The notes beneath the pieces are model-generated. The model made no database searches, was not told the DNA's origin, and saw only the letters and a list, made by a program, of their open reading frames with translations. From contig OY725492.1 of assembly GCA_963281255.1 (NCBI GenBank), forward strand, positions 2,093,696-2,157,695: a stretch of 64,000 nucleotides of DNA, given 5' to 3'. Positions 44,193 to 55,016 of this stretch are shown one piece after another. This stretch comes from Aphrocallistes beatrix. Taxonomy: Eukaryota; Porifera; Hexactinellida; Sceptrulophora; Aphrocallistidae. Made by a program: the position numbers and the translations under genes. The number at the start of each line of letters is the position of its first letter. Position 1 is the stretch's first letter.

Positions 44193-44671
44193 CACTGCCA
44201 GAACAAAAGTATTCGTACACCCCATAATTTCCCATACAAATAGTTATAATACTGATTTATTTAGCGAGTCAAGGTATTTATTGGTAAGAGATACGCTTAA
44301 TTTAACTTCAAATTCGAATTCTCCATATTCGAATTACCCACTTTATAAGCTTGTAACTAAATTACTCTCCTTCAAAATTAAGTAGTTTCGGCATTTGCTA
44401 CCCTATAGCACATATCACGAGTTATCACCATTGTATATGATGGCATAAGTGGTGCACCTCGGTGGCACAGTCTGAGAATATTTAACCTTGTGGGAGATTA
44501 ATCGAGTGGAAAGATCATAAAATGAGTAAGTCAAATATGGAGAATTCGAATTTGAAGTTAAATTAAGCGTATCTCTTACCAATTAAATACCTTGATTCGC
44601 TAACTAAATCAGTATTATAACTATTTGTATGGGAAATTAAGGCGTTTACGAATACTTTTGTTCAGGCAGTA
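44193..44671. mobile_element. Tc1/mariner-type palindromic MITE (486-886 family)
   Basis: It begins CACTGCCAGAACAAAAGTAT after TA and ends ACTTTTGTTCAGGCAGT. The arms are inverted over about 150 bases. It lies in the large OGDH intron. The following 44695-44775 has weak inverted phrases (TTATTAGCAACTTCGCG and TAATAAGCGAATTCC), perhaps a small Tigger-like remnant. Confidence 0.8.
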
Positions 44672-44789
44672 TATATTTTGTGTTTATTCTGTTCCCTTAT
44701 TAGCAACTTCGCGTATTAGCAACCATTTTATGAGTAAAACTCGAGTTGTTAATAAGCGAATTCCACTGTATTGTATGTATGTAATGAAT

Positions 44790-45110
44790 TGTTGAAAAAA
44801 CTGCCAGGCACACAATTTTTTCAATGTGGGAGTCATGTGGGATTCATTATAGAATTATGACTTCATTGTCACCTTTTTATAACTAGAAATTTCAGTTTTC
44901 TACTACAACTCAACGGCGATAGATGCTGAAATTTTAATAAAATGTGCATATTAATATATCTCAAATGTGATACAACTTTGTACTAATAAAAATGATCATT
45001 CATCACTATGTCACGACGTCATCTTTACGTTTCAAAAATTAAAATTCGACAGATTTTGTGATTTTTGAGTGATTTTGAGTATAATAGTAAACAGACGTAT
45101 TTAGAGATGA
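44790..45110 (-). repeat. Family A repeat, minus, diverged
   Basis: The tail side (AATGTGGGAGTCATGTGG) and the body with GACGTCATCTTTACG near 45015 are recognisable. The head is missing. It lies in the OGDH intron. Confidence 0.6.
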
Positions 45111-45690
45111 TATCTATTCCAATGATCTTCAATACAGTTCATTTAGGAGTGTAGATTTCGAATACCATATTTTCGAAAATAAATGATAAATAATTTGTTT
45201 ACTTTTGTTGAAAATAGTTTCATAAATGAAACAAAATCCATATCTAGGCTAGACACTAAATTTCAACAGTTGGGTTTGATACAGGGTTTTAGGGGATATA
45301 TTTTTCGAATAACAACTTTTCGAAACTAGTATATTATAAATCATTTATTTACCTTGGTCCGAGATAGATAAAGTGAACAAATATAAAAAGTATGTTAGAA
45401 ACTAGCTTTCAACTGCTAGCATGGGGTTTTTATTTATGTAGATTTCGAATGTCATATTTTTGAATCTATACGATAAATTATTTGTTTACTTTTGTTTATA
45501 ATAGAAACATAAAGTAATAATCTCAAAAAGTGATAAGTAACATTTAAAAATTAATCAGTTGTTATTAAGTGTCTAGATTCTAAATACAGTATAGTATTTT
45601 CGATTTTATTTTGATTTTTTGTTTATAATTGTGAGTCCGCAAATATGATTTGGATTGTTGAAATTAACTAACAATTTGTAATGTAGGGAC
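45111..45690. other. No gene seen
   Basis: Loosely repeated phrases such as GATTTCGAAT.CCATATTTT and AAATAATTTGTTTACTTTTG recur three times at intervals of about 150 bases, so this may be a decayed tandem repeat. No coding signal. Confidence 0.4.
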
Positions 45691-45694
45691 TTTA

Positions 45695-45992
45695 GACCTT
45701 TTTACTACTAAGTTCTGAGCTCAGACGAAAATGTAAACTCTTCATGGAATTATGACATCATTAGCATATTTTTACTATTATAAATTTCAGTTTTTCGACT
45801 AAGTCAGCCATTTTAGGTGATAGAAAGCTGAAATTTTTATAGAATGTGTAGATTAATAAATCTCATTTATGATACAAATCTCATCAAAAAATTATTACTT
45901 ATCACTGTGCTATGACGTGATTATTACGCATCAAAAATTGAAAAATTGAAAGTATCAGCCAGCCGCGCAGCAAGCGAAACGCGAATGTAGCT
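45695..45992 (-). repeat. Family A repeat, minus, with partial head
   Basis: Body phrases AGCTCAGACGAAAATGTAAAC and ATTATTACGCATCAAAAATT, then a short head CAGCCAGCCGCGCAGCAAGCG. The hairpin part between them is deleted. Confidence 0.6.
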
Positions 45993-45999
45993 AGTAAAT

Positions 46000-48221
46000 T
46001 ACACGAAAAAACATCATTTTGGGTTGGATGCTTCATGCTGTAATCATTTACGGAGCCTTAATTGGCATGAAGCATCTTTAAAATCAACATTTGCACAATT
46101 ATTATTATTCATGATAAAAAAAACGAAACCGGAATAATCATGAGTAATTTTGTCAATGGTCATAACTTGTTGATATATCAGATTTGCAGATATCGAATAT
46201 ATTGGATTTATTATGGCATTAAATTTTGGAGCTCCAAAGATTGGATGCACGACCAATGCCATCCGTCTAGCATGTTTATTGATATTAACTGCATATCAAA
46301 ATAGCTTGATTTCAATAATATCTATCTTGAAAAGGCCCTTGGTCCAACATTTTTCCAAATAACGATTTTTATGTTTTGGGATGAGGAGAAACAAGGACAT
46401 CTCCCAACGACTGATAATTATTACGGGTCCGTAAAAATAACTGCATCACTACAGACTTAATATCAGAAGGCTAACATCTTAGCCCATTTTCAGTACGAAT
46501 GTAACTCCATTTGTCTTGCCACAAATAGTACTCGTTCCATGGCCGGCGCCATGTTTTATTGGTAGTGGGTGTCCTAAGAGGGATTACTCTGATGCTGGGT
46601 GTCCATTTATGAAGGGAAACATACTTATTTAATTAGATTAAATAGGAGGCAGTGGGTGTCCGGACACCCCGGTTGCGCCGACCCTGCGTTCTTTTTTAGC
46701 TCGTAACTGAGATACATGCTTGAAATGTTGCTATAAAATTATCAACAAATTTATAATTGATTTTAGTTGAGACAAACGTTAAAGTTTACAAGTGAATCCC
46801 AAAATATATCGTATTGGAACTTTAGTTTGATTTTTTATAACAAATAATGTGTAATTAGATGCGATATTAATAAAAACGAGATAGAATAACGTTATTTTGA
46901 GGATAGTGTGAAAACTGGGAAAGCTATTTCAGCGGAATGATTCAAAAGATCAAGTGTTTGGCAATGAAAGATTCAGCGAGGATTACTCGGTAATGGAAGA
47001 AAGTATTAAAATAATATGTACATCAATATATCCCAAATATGATACAACTATCATAAAAAAGATGGGACATCACTCTGTTATGACGTTATCATGACGCATC
47101 AAAAATGATGTTATCTACCTTGAGGGAGCATTTTTTCTCAATAATAATTTTAAAAGAAAACGACAATAGGACGAAGCATTCGTATAGACAGTAGTAGTAA
47201 ATAAAAGCAAATACGCGGTAGAAAAATTTCGCTGAAAAAAGAACGTTTTCCTCGACAGGTAATTCAAAGGTGAACAGTTAAAGTGCAACAGAACACAAAC
47301 ATTGGTAAACCAGGGCGTATCCTGAGTGTCCGGATACACATTGCATCCTAATATACAATATATATTCCTCTATAAATGGATAAACAGTTTCAGAGAAATC
47401 CCTCTTAGGACACACTGCCGATAAAATATGGCGCTGCTAATATAAATGTTTAACATGACCACACTTACAAAGGAATAGTTGATTTAAAAATATATTTATT
47501 CTCTATTTTACAACGATTTTATGACCAGAGCGAAGATGTTTTATTAATTCTATTCAAAACGAGCCGCTAGCATCACAGGAAATTGAAAAACAGACAATGA
47601 AACATTTTGAATTTAATATACCAAAAAGATATTATGGCCCAATTACAATAGCGGAGAGAGTGTCTGACCCCAATACAAAAGAGTAGCTACAAGCATAAAA
47701 TAGAAAACCCAAAACCATGCAATATATATTGCAATATAAAATCTGACTCTGAATGCTAAAACACGCTTAGCATAGTGGCTCAGTTACATACTTGATTGAG
47801 GATTTAGCAGAGTGCAGTCTTTCAAGCTGGTCGAGGTCTAGTTCCATCAAGTCAATACCCTTAATGGTTATTCAGACGCAGCATAGCAGAGGCAATACGA
47901 ACTTTAAGTTCATGGCAAAATTAAGTTACTAAACATAAACATAAGTGACAAAGAGGGCTTATATGCTCGCAAAGCAGAATTTCATCTGGAGGCCGCATCT
48001 AAATTTCATTTTGTTTTAACTTATATGTTTTTGATCAAGTCTTGGGAATATCAAACACTTGCAGTCAGTTAATATCTCAATGTCTGTGGGTCAAAGGCTC
48101 AAGTAGGTGAGATGTAGAACTTTATAATTTGAGAAACATTTGATAGCAGAATCAAAAATCGGCATAAACTTCAATCTGATGGTCCTCAAGAGGTATTTGC
48201 ATTTGATAGAATTATCTCAAC
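46000..48221. other. OGDH intron; repeats at 46548-46690 and 47318-47440
   Basis: The two repeat pieces share GGCGCCATGTTTTATTGG-like and AAATCCCTCTTAGGACAC-like phrases in opposite orientation and match 13248-13295. A short family A relic with TTATGACGTTATCATGACGC is near 47078. The minus-strand ORFs in this part are not convincing. Confidence 0.4.
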
Positions 48222-48350
48222 TGTCACTTTTTAGAATCGTTTTCTAGACTTCTGTCGTTTTCTAGACTACTGTCACTCGTTACAATCGTTTTCTAGACTA
48301 CTGTCACTTTATAGAATCGTTTTATAGACTACTGTCACTTGTTAGAATTT
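48222..48350. repeat. Tandem repeat, unit about 40 bp (GACTACTGTCACTT)
   Basis: Three to four imperfect units with TAGAATCGTTTTCTAGAC and TACTGTCACTT in order. It lies about 240 bases downstream of the RING gene stop codon. Confidence 0.6.
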
Positions 48351-48590
48351 AATATCACATATTTTCCAAAACTTTGATTCCCTCAAGTAGTTTCCTGATT
48401 AAATTAACATACATTAAAAAATTGAATATTGGATATGAGAAATAGTTTTGAGATTTCGTTCTATGTAGTAGTATATACTTTTTGGTGAGATGAATTAAGA
48501 TTTAATTGATATTAAGTAAGCTGAAACATAAATCAAGAATAAATAAATTGAATTATGAATATAATGAAAAATCATGGAAATTAAATGACT

Positions 48591-48783
48591 TCAGTTTATA
48601 AATATTTGGAAACGGCTTTCGATTATAGAACGGCATACAGGACAAGGGTGCTCTTGCTCCTCAATTGTTTGGCTACATTCCGTACAGCAATTGGCATGTC
48701 TACATGGCATGAAGATCCGAGTTGAAGTTCGGGGCGCAAGACATACAACACATTTATTAATTTTTTGATTTGCCGCAACATTT
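48591..48783 (-). CDS. RING-finger E3 ubiquitin ligase, terminal exon
   Basis: In minus orientation the frame reads KCVVCLAPRTSTRIFMPCRH, then ANCCTECSQTI and HPCPVCRSIIES, and ends 7 residues later at TGA (48591-48593). The spacing C-x2-C, C-x-H, C-x2-C, C-x2-C is a C3HC4 RING. A RING right at the C-terminus is as in IAP-type and neuralized-type E3 ligases, where it binds E2 and transfers ubiquitin. The 5' border is uncertain. An acceptor at GTTGGAG gives the start used here, but another frame upstream (YIKAISHTIGNIISQDINY) also looks coding and joins only by a frame change in the A-run near 48755. Confidence 0.75.
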
Positions 48784-48888
48784 CTCCAACGGTTAATTCA
48801 GAATCACTTGAGTAATTTATATCTTGCGAAATTATGTTGCCAATCGTATGGCTAATCGCTTTAATATATTCCACTGGGTTATACTCAC

Positions 48889-48963
48889 CACAAGACAACT
48901 TCTGTTTGCAAATACTTCTTCTACGTTCACTATTATTAATACCTCATTTTTAAGATTTTGGAG
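48889..48963 (-). CDS. Probable internal exon of the RING gene
   Basis: Twenty-five codons (LQNLKNEVLIIVNVEE and so on) lie between an acceptor GTTAAAG and a consensus donor GTGAGT on the minus strand. No domain is recognised. Its phase matches the exon at 49070-49135, while the join to the RING exon needs one more base, so the exact splice is open. Confidence 0.45.
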
Positions 48964-49069
48964 CTTTAACATTTCAACATTATGGATAGAAGTTGGAATT
49001 AGAAAGAAATTGAAAGTGGGGATAATTAGAGATGTCAAAAAAGGGATTGCCATTAGTAGTTTTACTTAC

Positions 49070-49135
49070 ATAGGCTGCAATATCTGGATTATCTCCGAAT
49101 CCTTGTATTAGTTTTTGTGATTTAGCCCAAATGCG
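49070..49135 (-). CDS. Probable internal exon of the RING gene
   Basis: Twenty-two codons (RIWAKSQKLIQGFGDNPDI) between an acceptor CTATACCCAG and a consensus donor GTAAGT. The polar, helical character and tight splice signals support a real exon. Earlier exons were not found: the sequence just upstream is a CCATAGC-family remnant. Confidence 0.5.
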
Positions 49136-49156
49136 CTGGGTATAGTGAAACCATGG

Positions 49157-49307
49157 TACTTTGACACCATATTTATATATGGTGGTAACACATTCCTAAG
49201 CTCTAGTGTGCTTTGTTAATGATTTAAGGCAGCTCATGTATTAGTTCAACCCTCTTCTACCGCATCCCTAGTCAAGTTACTCTGAGGCCTTATATACAGC
49301 AGGCTAT
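49157..49307. repeat. Right half of a CCATAGC-family element
   Basis: It reads GTACTTTGACACCATATTTA, then CATCCCTAGTCAAGTTACTC, then GAGGCCTTATATACAGCAGG, and ends in a mutated terminus CTATGCC. The left half is missing. Confidence 0.6.
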
Positions 49308-49802
49308 GCCAGTGCTAAATTAATCGAGAATATAGGGAGTCAAATACGGTAGTCATCAAACCCTATGTCGTAGCACATTAGTGTGCCTCAAATCGTTGTT
49401 GGTTGCGCCGCCTAAGTATATTTCGACGTCTATTGATAGTAAACTTGTAATAATTATTCACTTCAATTTAATATCAGAATTTTCTCATCGGATTACAATT
49501 AATTATGACTTAAAATCATTGCAGGTACATTGTCATTAGTGACCTATAATCGAGGGAAATAAGGCAATCCATAGCATTCTAATACACTAATGCAATGGCG
49601 CAGACCTTTTTTTCTGGACCATGGATTGGTTAAACGAGCAAGTGAATTTTTCTGAAAATGGTTAGATTATGCTGGTGTATAACTTCGTATATTATATAAT
49701 GATCCTTTTCAATAATTCTACATCGATTTTCTTAAAATGGTTCGAGGATGGCACTAGAGAATTTGTGGTTAAACTAATTTTAAGCAACCATATTACTTAT
49801 AT

Positions 49803-49880
49803 ACAAGTGCGATTCGCTTGCTTGCGATGCGCGGATGGCGGACACAAAGTGTCCGCCAGCCGCGAAGCGCGCTTGTATAT
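49803..49880. repeat. Fused family A heads forming one long hairpin
   Basis: A plus-orientation head (CAAGTGCGATTCGCTTGC...) runs straight into a minus-orientation head (...CGAAGCGCGCTTG) through GGCGGACACAAAGTGTCCGCC at 49837-49857. Nearly the whole 78 bases can form a single stem, flanked by TA tracts. Confidence 0.75.
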
Positions 49881-50083
49881 ATATATACACACAATAATCG
49901 ATTTATAATAGTAAGGATTAACATACTACTTACTTGTTTTGTTTTAAAATCAACCACATGAATTATATATTTATTTGCTACCTTGTTGTGAAGTTTTACA
50001 AATCAGTCTTTCCTATACACGGCACAAAGTTGATCAGAAACACTACACATAAACATCAATCTTTATTACTCTTCGGAACGACA

Positions 50084-50170
50084 ATGTCCTGTGTTGTTAC
50101 AGGCTGCAAATCCAAATATAAAAGTGAAGCAGAAAATCCCTCTGCTTTTCATTTCACAAAGAATCATTGA
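50084..50170 (+). pseudogene. THAP zinc-finger N-terminal fragment
   Basis: The frame reads MSCVVTGCKSKYKSEAENPS followed by AFHFTKNH and a stop. C-x4-C followed after about 15 residues by F-H-F is the start of a THAP (C2CH) domain, which binds DNA in P-element-type transposases and host factors. The second half (W, C..H) is not found in any frame downstream, although a splice-like TTTTCTTAG at about 50231 precedes AAATGGTG. It may be the first exon of a transposase or a relic. Confidence 0.5.
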
Positions 50171-50742
50171 GGGTAATTCCACGCCCACGGAAAGACTAGG
50201 ATGCAAACACACTAATTCTTCTTTTCTTAGAAATGGTGTGACAAGACCGGATAAAGGATGAAGAAAGAGAAGTGATGTCTAACGGAATAACAGCGTTTTG
50301 ATCTTCATTAATCTTAGAATATTATCTTCTCTTCATAACATCCCTCAGTTTACTAATTTTAATTAATGTAATTCACCATTTCAATAATGGTCATTCGTAC
50401 TTAGTGTATAATTGTTAGTCTTGCCGTGCTGTGCTATGAATCTATTACGAATGTATTTGTTGGTTTATTATTAAAATCGAACTTTTATGATTCTAAACAC
50501 TCATTTATAAGTACTTAACCTTTTGAACCCAATGATATGACTTTAGTAAGTGTGGTGCACAAATAGAAAGCGAATAAATGTTAAATTGATAATTAGTGAA
50601 AAATTCACTTAGCTCGTTAACCAATCCATGGTCCAGAAAAAAAGGTCTGCGCCATTGCCTTAGTGTATTAGAATGCTATGGGCAATCTTTATAATACAAA
50701 CCTTCGTTTACCAATTTTGATCAAATATACAAATAGGTGTAA

Positions 50743-51947
50743 CCATAGCCTACTTTAATAATGCCTCACAGTAAAATAACCAAGGATGCGGTAATAGCCG
50801 AATGGATTAATACACGATTAGCCCCAAATCGTTAACCATGTAGAATAGGCATTAAGAATGTATTACTAGCATATACAAACATGGCATCAAAGTAGATATA
50901 TCCATTGTCAAAATTTCGATTAGTCATCACATCATTCCGCAACAGGTTACTTTAACCCGCGGTTGGCTAGGAATGTTGAAAGTGAAAATGAAAGTACATT
51001 GAAAGTGAACTGAAAGTGAAAATGAAAGTGGGGTTTTCTCTATTTATACTTTTGAGACCTAGCCAGGCGAGGGATAATATATATTATTAAGCACGATTTT
51101 GGCAATTTTCTAAGCTGTTTTAAGCCTACTTATAAATGTTATTAAGGTATAATTTTTGTGTAGAACAAATATTAGTACGAGTTGATTTGAAAATTTAGAA
51201 TTTTTCAATGGAATGTTGCTACATTCCTACGTTGCAAGGATAAAGCATTTTGATCAGTTTGAGCCATTTCCTGCAAACTGTATGAACTAGGTATTCAAAT
51301 TTGATCGCATTTGATAGGCAATTGGCTACTTCCTATTAGGTAATAATACGATTTAAACCTGTAAATTCATAGACTATAGAGTTATGCGACAATTTAGTGT
51401 TTGGTCACATTCTTAAAATCAACCCATAACTCAAAACTCGTTGAATTTAGAAGTTCAAGTTGTATTATCACCTAATATTAGGTAGTACATTGCCTATCAA
51501 ACACGATCACATTTGAAGATCTAGTTACTACAGTTTGCACGAAATGGCCCGAACTGACCAAAATGCTCTACCATAGCAACGCAGGAATGTAACAACATTC
51601 CATTGAAAAATTCTAAATTTTTCAAATCAACTCGTACTAATCTTGGTTCGACACAAAAATCACACCTTAAAACCATTTAGAAATAGGGTTAAAACAGCTT
51701 AGAAAATCGCTAAAATCGTGCTTAGAATGACCTGTTACGCAATGATATGCTGACTAATCGAAATTTTTCCAATGGATATAGTATGTACTTTGATACCATG
51801 TTTATATATGCTGGTAATACATTCTTAATGCCTATTCTGCATAGTTAACGATTTTGGGCTAATCGTGTATTAATCCATTCGGCTACTACTTCATTCCTAG
51901 TCCATAATTTTCAGTCTACTGTGAGGCATTATTAGAGTAGGCTATGG
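50743..51947. mobile_element. CCATAGC-family palindromic transposon, 5-bp TSD TGTAA
   Basis: A 1205-bp palindrome from CCATAGCCTACTTTAATAAT to ATTATTAGAGTAGGCTATGG, with arms of several hundred bases, flanked by the exact duplication TGTAA (50738-50742 and 51948-51952). The centre has CATAGCAACGCAGGAATG and its inverse. Short tandem GAAAGTGAAAAT units occupy 50976-51038 in the left arm. It has no ORF, so it is non-autonomous. Confidence 0.85.
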
Positions 51948-52167
51948 TGTAACATAATGCGCCAGCTATCCTCCCATTGAAGAGAGTGATGCTTTTTTTG
52001 ACAGTATTAAAATTGAAACTAAAAGATTATTCCATTTATTATCCCAACAAGACAATTTCGTAAATTATTCTCAAAGGAGATGAAGAGTGTAAAGTAATGT
52101 TCGGAAATAAACGTTAAGATAATTTTATTATAAATTTTCAATTTATCATAATAAAATAATCGATTAC

Positions 52168-52397
52168 CTTATATTTCGTAAATTATTAGTGGCTGTAACC
52201 AAACGAGGGTAAATGTAAGACCAATACCCCATGTTTTTAGGTTCTTCTTGAACCCAATTCAAACGGGCATTTGGAAACTTCTCGAATTCCGGCATTAAAA
52301 GATCATATGGAAATGGAGATATCTGTTCAACATGAATGATAGGCACTTTTTCAATCAGGCCACGCTTTTCTCTTTCTTTTGCAAGTTCATAATAAAT
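52168..52397 (-). CDS. OGDH: OGDH E1 penultimate exon
   Basis: The exon starts after a GGATTTAG acceptor and ends ATATAAG before a GTAATC donor. It reads IYYELAKEREKRGLIEKVP, then HVEQISPFPYDLLMPEFEKF and VQEEPKNMGYWSYIYPRL. These are the C-terminal transketolase-like segments of 2-oxoglutarate dehydrogenase E1, where vertebrate proteins have LEQISPFPFDL and CQEEHKNMGYYDYISPRF. It ends two bases into an Arg codon completed by the exon at 44025-44124. DHTKD1 is a less likely alternative, because NMGYW.YI.PR fits OGDH better. Earlier exons were not found in the window. Confidence 0.88.
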
Positions 52398-52707
52398 CTA
52401 AATCCAGGAAGAGAATGGTTAACAAATGATATTATATCGATATATTCAACAAAGTTTTTATTTGAAAGAAAATCATTGGAAATCGAAATTTACATTTGAT
52501 TGTTTATTCAACTCGATGAATATTGAAAAAAAAGCGATGCCAATTATACTATAGAATAATGTCAACGGACATGGCCATTAAGTATTTATAATTTAAACTT
52601 CATTAAAATTGCTTATCAAAAAAGTCTGACATCAATGCGAGCAGAAATATTAATTTTAATTAGTCCGTTTGTCCTATTGTCCTATTTAGAACTGATTGCA
52701 TCCATAG

Positions 52708-53033
52708 GCGTCGTAACTCACCCAGTTACCCGGAAATGGCCGGGCGGCCCAGAGTGAATGCCGGGTACTACGCGGCAGGCCGGGTGCTACCCGGTCTAAT
52801 GCCGGATGCTACCCGGTAAAAAGACCGGGTACTACCCGGTAAAAAGCTTAGTGCTATTATGTACTGGTAATTGACTGTTACTAATTCCTCATGTAGATCA
52901 AGGGTTCACGGCCCATTTGGCTGACGGTGACGCTGGATCAGCTGAAGATACGGCCCGATTAACTGACTGAACGGCCCTGGATTATTGTGGCCGGGCAGTC
53001 CAAGGGTAGGAAATAAAGTTTACGACGCCTATG
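52708..53033. mobile_element. G/C-rich MITE with TIR AGGCGTCGTAA
   Basis: The ends AGGCGTCGTAACTC and GTTTACGACGCCT are inverted. The left part has repeated palindromes such as ACCGGGTACTACCCGGT. It lies in the large OGDH region upstream of the penultimate exon. The MITE at 9057-9212 has a similar end (AGGCGTAA). Confidence 0.65.
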
Positions 53034-53439
53034 ATTGCATCGATTAAAGGTTCTGGTTCTGGACATTTTATTTGAGGGTGGTTGGTGATCGAGCAAAACG
53101 GGGCGAAATGTCATGTCTTGCTCCGCTCTTACACAGCATTGATGATGACCAGTAATATTGATGGATTTTGATAAATAAGGCTGTTGTAATGTTCATGGAG
53201 AATGTGAGAATATAATTAAAAGGAGATTTGCAGATCTCCATGTTATGTACAGATGGCATGCAGAGATCATTTTCAAAAACAAATACAAAGATTCCTATCA
53301 CAGTAGATATAGCTCAATTAATTACCTCTAATGTCTACTTTCGAGAGTTGTTTCCGTGTACTTATTATTTGGAACAATGTCTGGGATATTACATGTATTA
53401 ATACGTAATTCAAACATTAAAATTAATTAAATATCAGAG

Positions 53440-53880
53440 ACTATAGGACTGGATAGTCTATAATACGCATTTGTGCTTCGACATGCGGTAGAAGATGGTT
53501 GAACTAATACATGAGCTGCCATAAAATCATTAACAACGTACAATAGAGCTTAGGAATGTATTACCAGCATAAATAAATATGGTGTCAAAGTACACATATC
53601 CGTTGTTAAAATTTAAATAAGTCACCATATAACTGTGCAATAGGTTATATATGTGACAAATTTGGTGATTTTCAGGCGTTTAGTGGCACTTCAAAGTGTA
53701 TTTATGATAATTTTTTGGCATAGAACTGAGATGTGAATGGGTTAACACATTTTAGATTTTATGACCCACGGGTGGGTCATATTAATTCAGGCAGCTCATG
53801 TTAGTACAACAAACTTCTACCGCATCCCTAGTCCCAAATCCGATAGTTACTGTGAGGCCTTATATACAGTAGGTTTAGGT
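53440..53880. mobile_element. CCATAGC-family element, degraded
   Basis: A palindrome with ACCATATTTA/GTGTCAAAGTAC phrases and a right end GTTACTGTGAGGCCTTATAT followed by a mutated terminus. It is shorter than 50743-51947 and no target duplication is recognisable. Confidence 0.6.
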
Positions 53881-53939
53881 TATGAAACACAAGGTTCAAT
53901 ATGATAAATTGTTTGGCATGCACTGCATAAAGTATTTTA

Positions 53940-54345
53940 GCCTGGGGCCGTATTCAGTAACATTTTAAGTTCGTACTTAAGCTCGAACTTAGTACTTAAG
54001 TTCTAAGTTCGAACTTAAATATTCGCTAAGATCAACATAAGTACGAGCTAAAGTACGAACTTTAAGTAACCTAGTCAAGCACTAAATTCAAACTTATCTC
54101 GTTTTTGCCGAGATTCGTATTCACTAAGATTTAAGTTTGTGCTTAAGTATAAACTTAAGTAACAACTTTAAGTAACCTCTAGAGGTGGCTTAAATATTCG
54201 TTAGCTTCTAATTATCGACATATAGTCTATTTTTCTTTGAAGTATCAACACTTATGACAATGTATTACATAGAGCACGAATGCGGTTCGTGTTCGTGTCG
54301 TGTTCGTGTTGTGTTCGTGTCGTGTTCGTGTTCGTGTTGTGTTCG
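53940..54345. repeat. Palindromic AAGTTCGAACTT repeats and (GTTCGT)n-like tandem
   Basis: 53945-54180 is dense in short inverted phrases (GTTCGTACTTAAGCTCGAAC) next to CCGTATTCAGTAACATTTTA, a type of MITE end seen in many animals. 54290-54345 is a short tandem of GTGTTCGTGTCGT units. Confidence 0.55.
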
Positions 54346-54478
54346 CCGAGCTCCAATGTAAACAGCATGCGCTAGATACAGAAAAATCGTTATCGACATA
54401 AATATTCTAGCTCAATTTTTGGTCGGGCCTGGCCTGATTTAGAGATGTTATCTAGCTTATAACTAATCAATGTGGGCC

Positions 54479-54839
54479 CAGGTGTTTCTCAACCTTTTTC
54501 TTCTCGCGGCACCCTTTCTAAACTTATACCTTTCAGCGGCAACCCTTAATTTGACTTATGGGCAGGCCAATGAACAAATGATAGTAAAGGTGGAGATTGA
54601 TTTGAATTATTACGACTTTATTATATAATAACTAATTAATAAACTAGAAAATTATTGTGAATATTGTGTAATAAATTATTCCAGAGGATTGTCAGAGGGC
54701 AATCATCAAATTCAACATTGACAATGGTATCAATAGAAAATAAAATAAAGCAGTATGTAAGTGTGGTAAGGCCTGCGGCACCCCTAGAGGAAGCAAATGG
54801 CACCCCAGGGTGCCGCGACACCCCGGTTGAGAACCACTG
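54479..54839. mobile_element. hAT-type MITE (CAGTGGTTCTCAACC end)
   Basis: The right end reads GGGGTGTCGCGGCACCC.. ending in the inverted CAGTGGTTCTCAACCGGGG, and the left end CAGGTGTTTCTCAACCTTTT is its diverged copy. This is the classic terminal type of hAT (Charlie-like) elements. No intact 8-bp duplication is seen, so it is older than the other hAT MITEs here. Confidence 0.75.
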
Positions 54840-55016
54840 ACATAGAGATTACCATCTAACTTGTCTTGCTCGACATTCTATTTGATAATATTGCTTAAAT
54901 TTCATAACATCATTTGAAGTATAAATTTGATTCATGCCGGTATCCCTAACCATGGACTTCTAAACTACCTGGACAATCCACTCGATTTTGACTCTATACC
55001 AAGTTAGGCCAGTTTG

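Larger units (their letters stand above)
49569..50681. mobile_element. CCATAGC-family transposon with THAP start, 5-bp TSD GCAAT
   Basis: Inverted ends of about 65 bp: CCATAGCATTCTAATACAC at the left and GTGTATTAGAATGCTATGG at the right, continuing inward through CAGACCTTTTTTTCTGGACC. The exact duplication GCAAT lies at 49564-49568 and 50682-50686. It contains a fused family A hairpin (49803-49880) and, in plus orientation, a short THAP-like ORF. The same terminal sequence marks 8855-10136. Confidence 0.8.

Noticed and set aside
46044-46262. 72-codon minus ORF in the OGDH intron
   Set aside because: No family match, no splice context, and it would interrupt an otherwise consistent intron.
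48824-49111. Plus-strand ORF of 95 codons
   Set aside because: It is antisense to the RING-gene exons, which have correct splice signals and a clear domain on the minus strand.
51962-52084. Open plus-strand stretch reading SYPPIEESDAFFDSIKIE
   Set aside because: Protein-like for 40 codons, but without a start, splice support or a family match; left out as a gene.
52164-52346. DHTKD1 instead of OGDH for the 52168-52397 exon
   Set aside because: The NMGYW.YI.PR segment and the following YVGRKPSAATASGN of the terminal exon fit OGDH better than DHTKD1.
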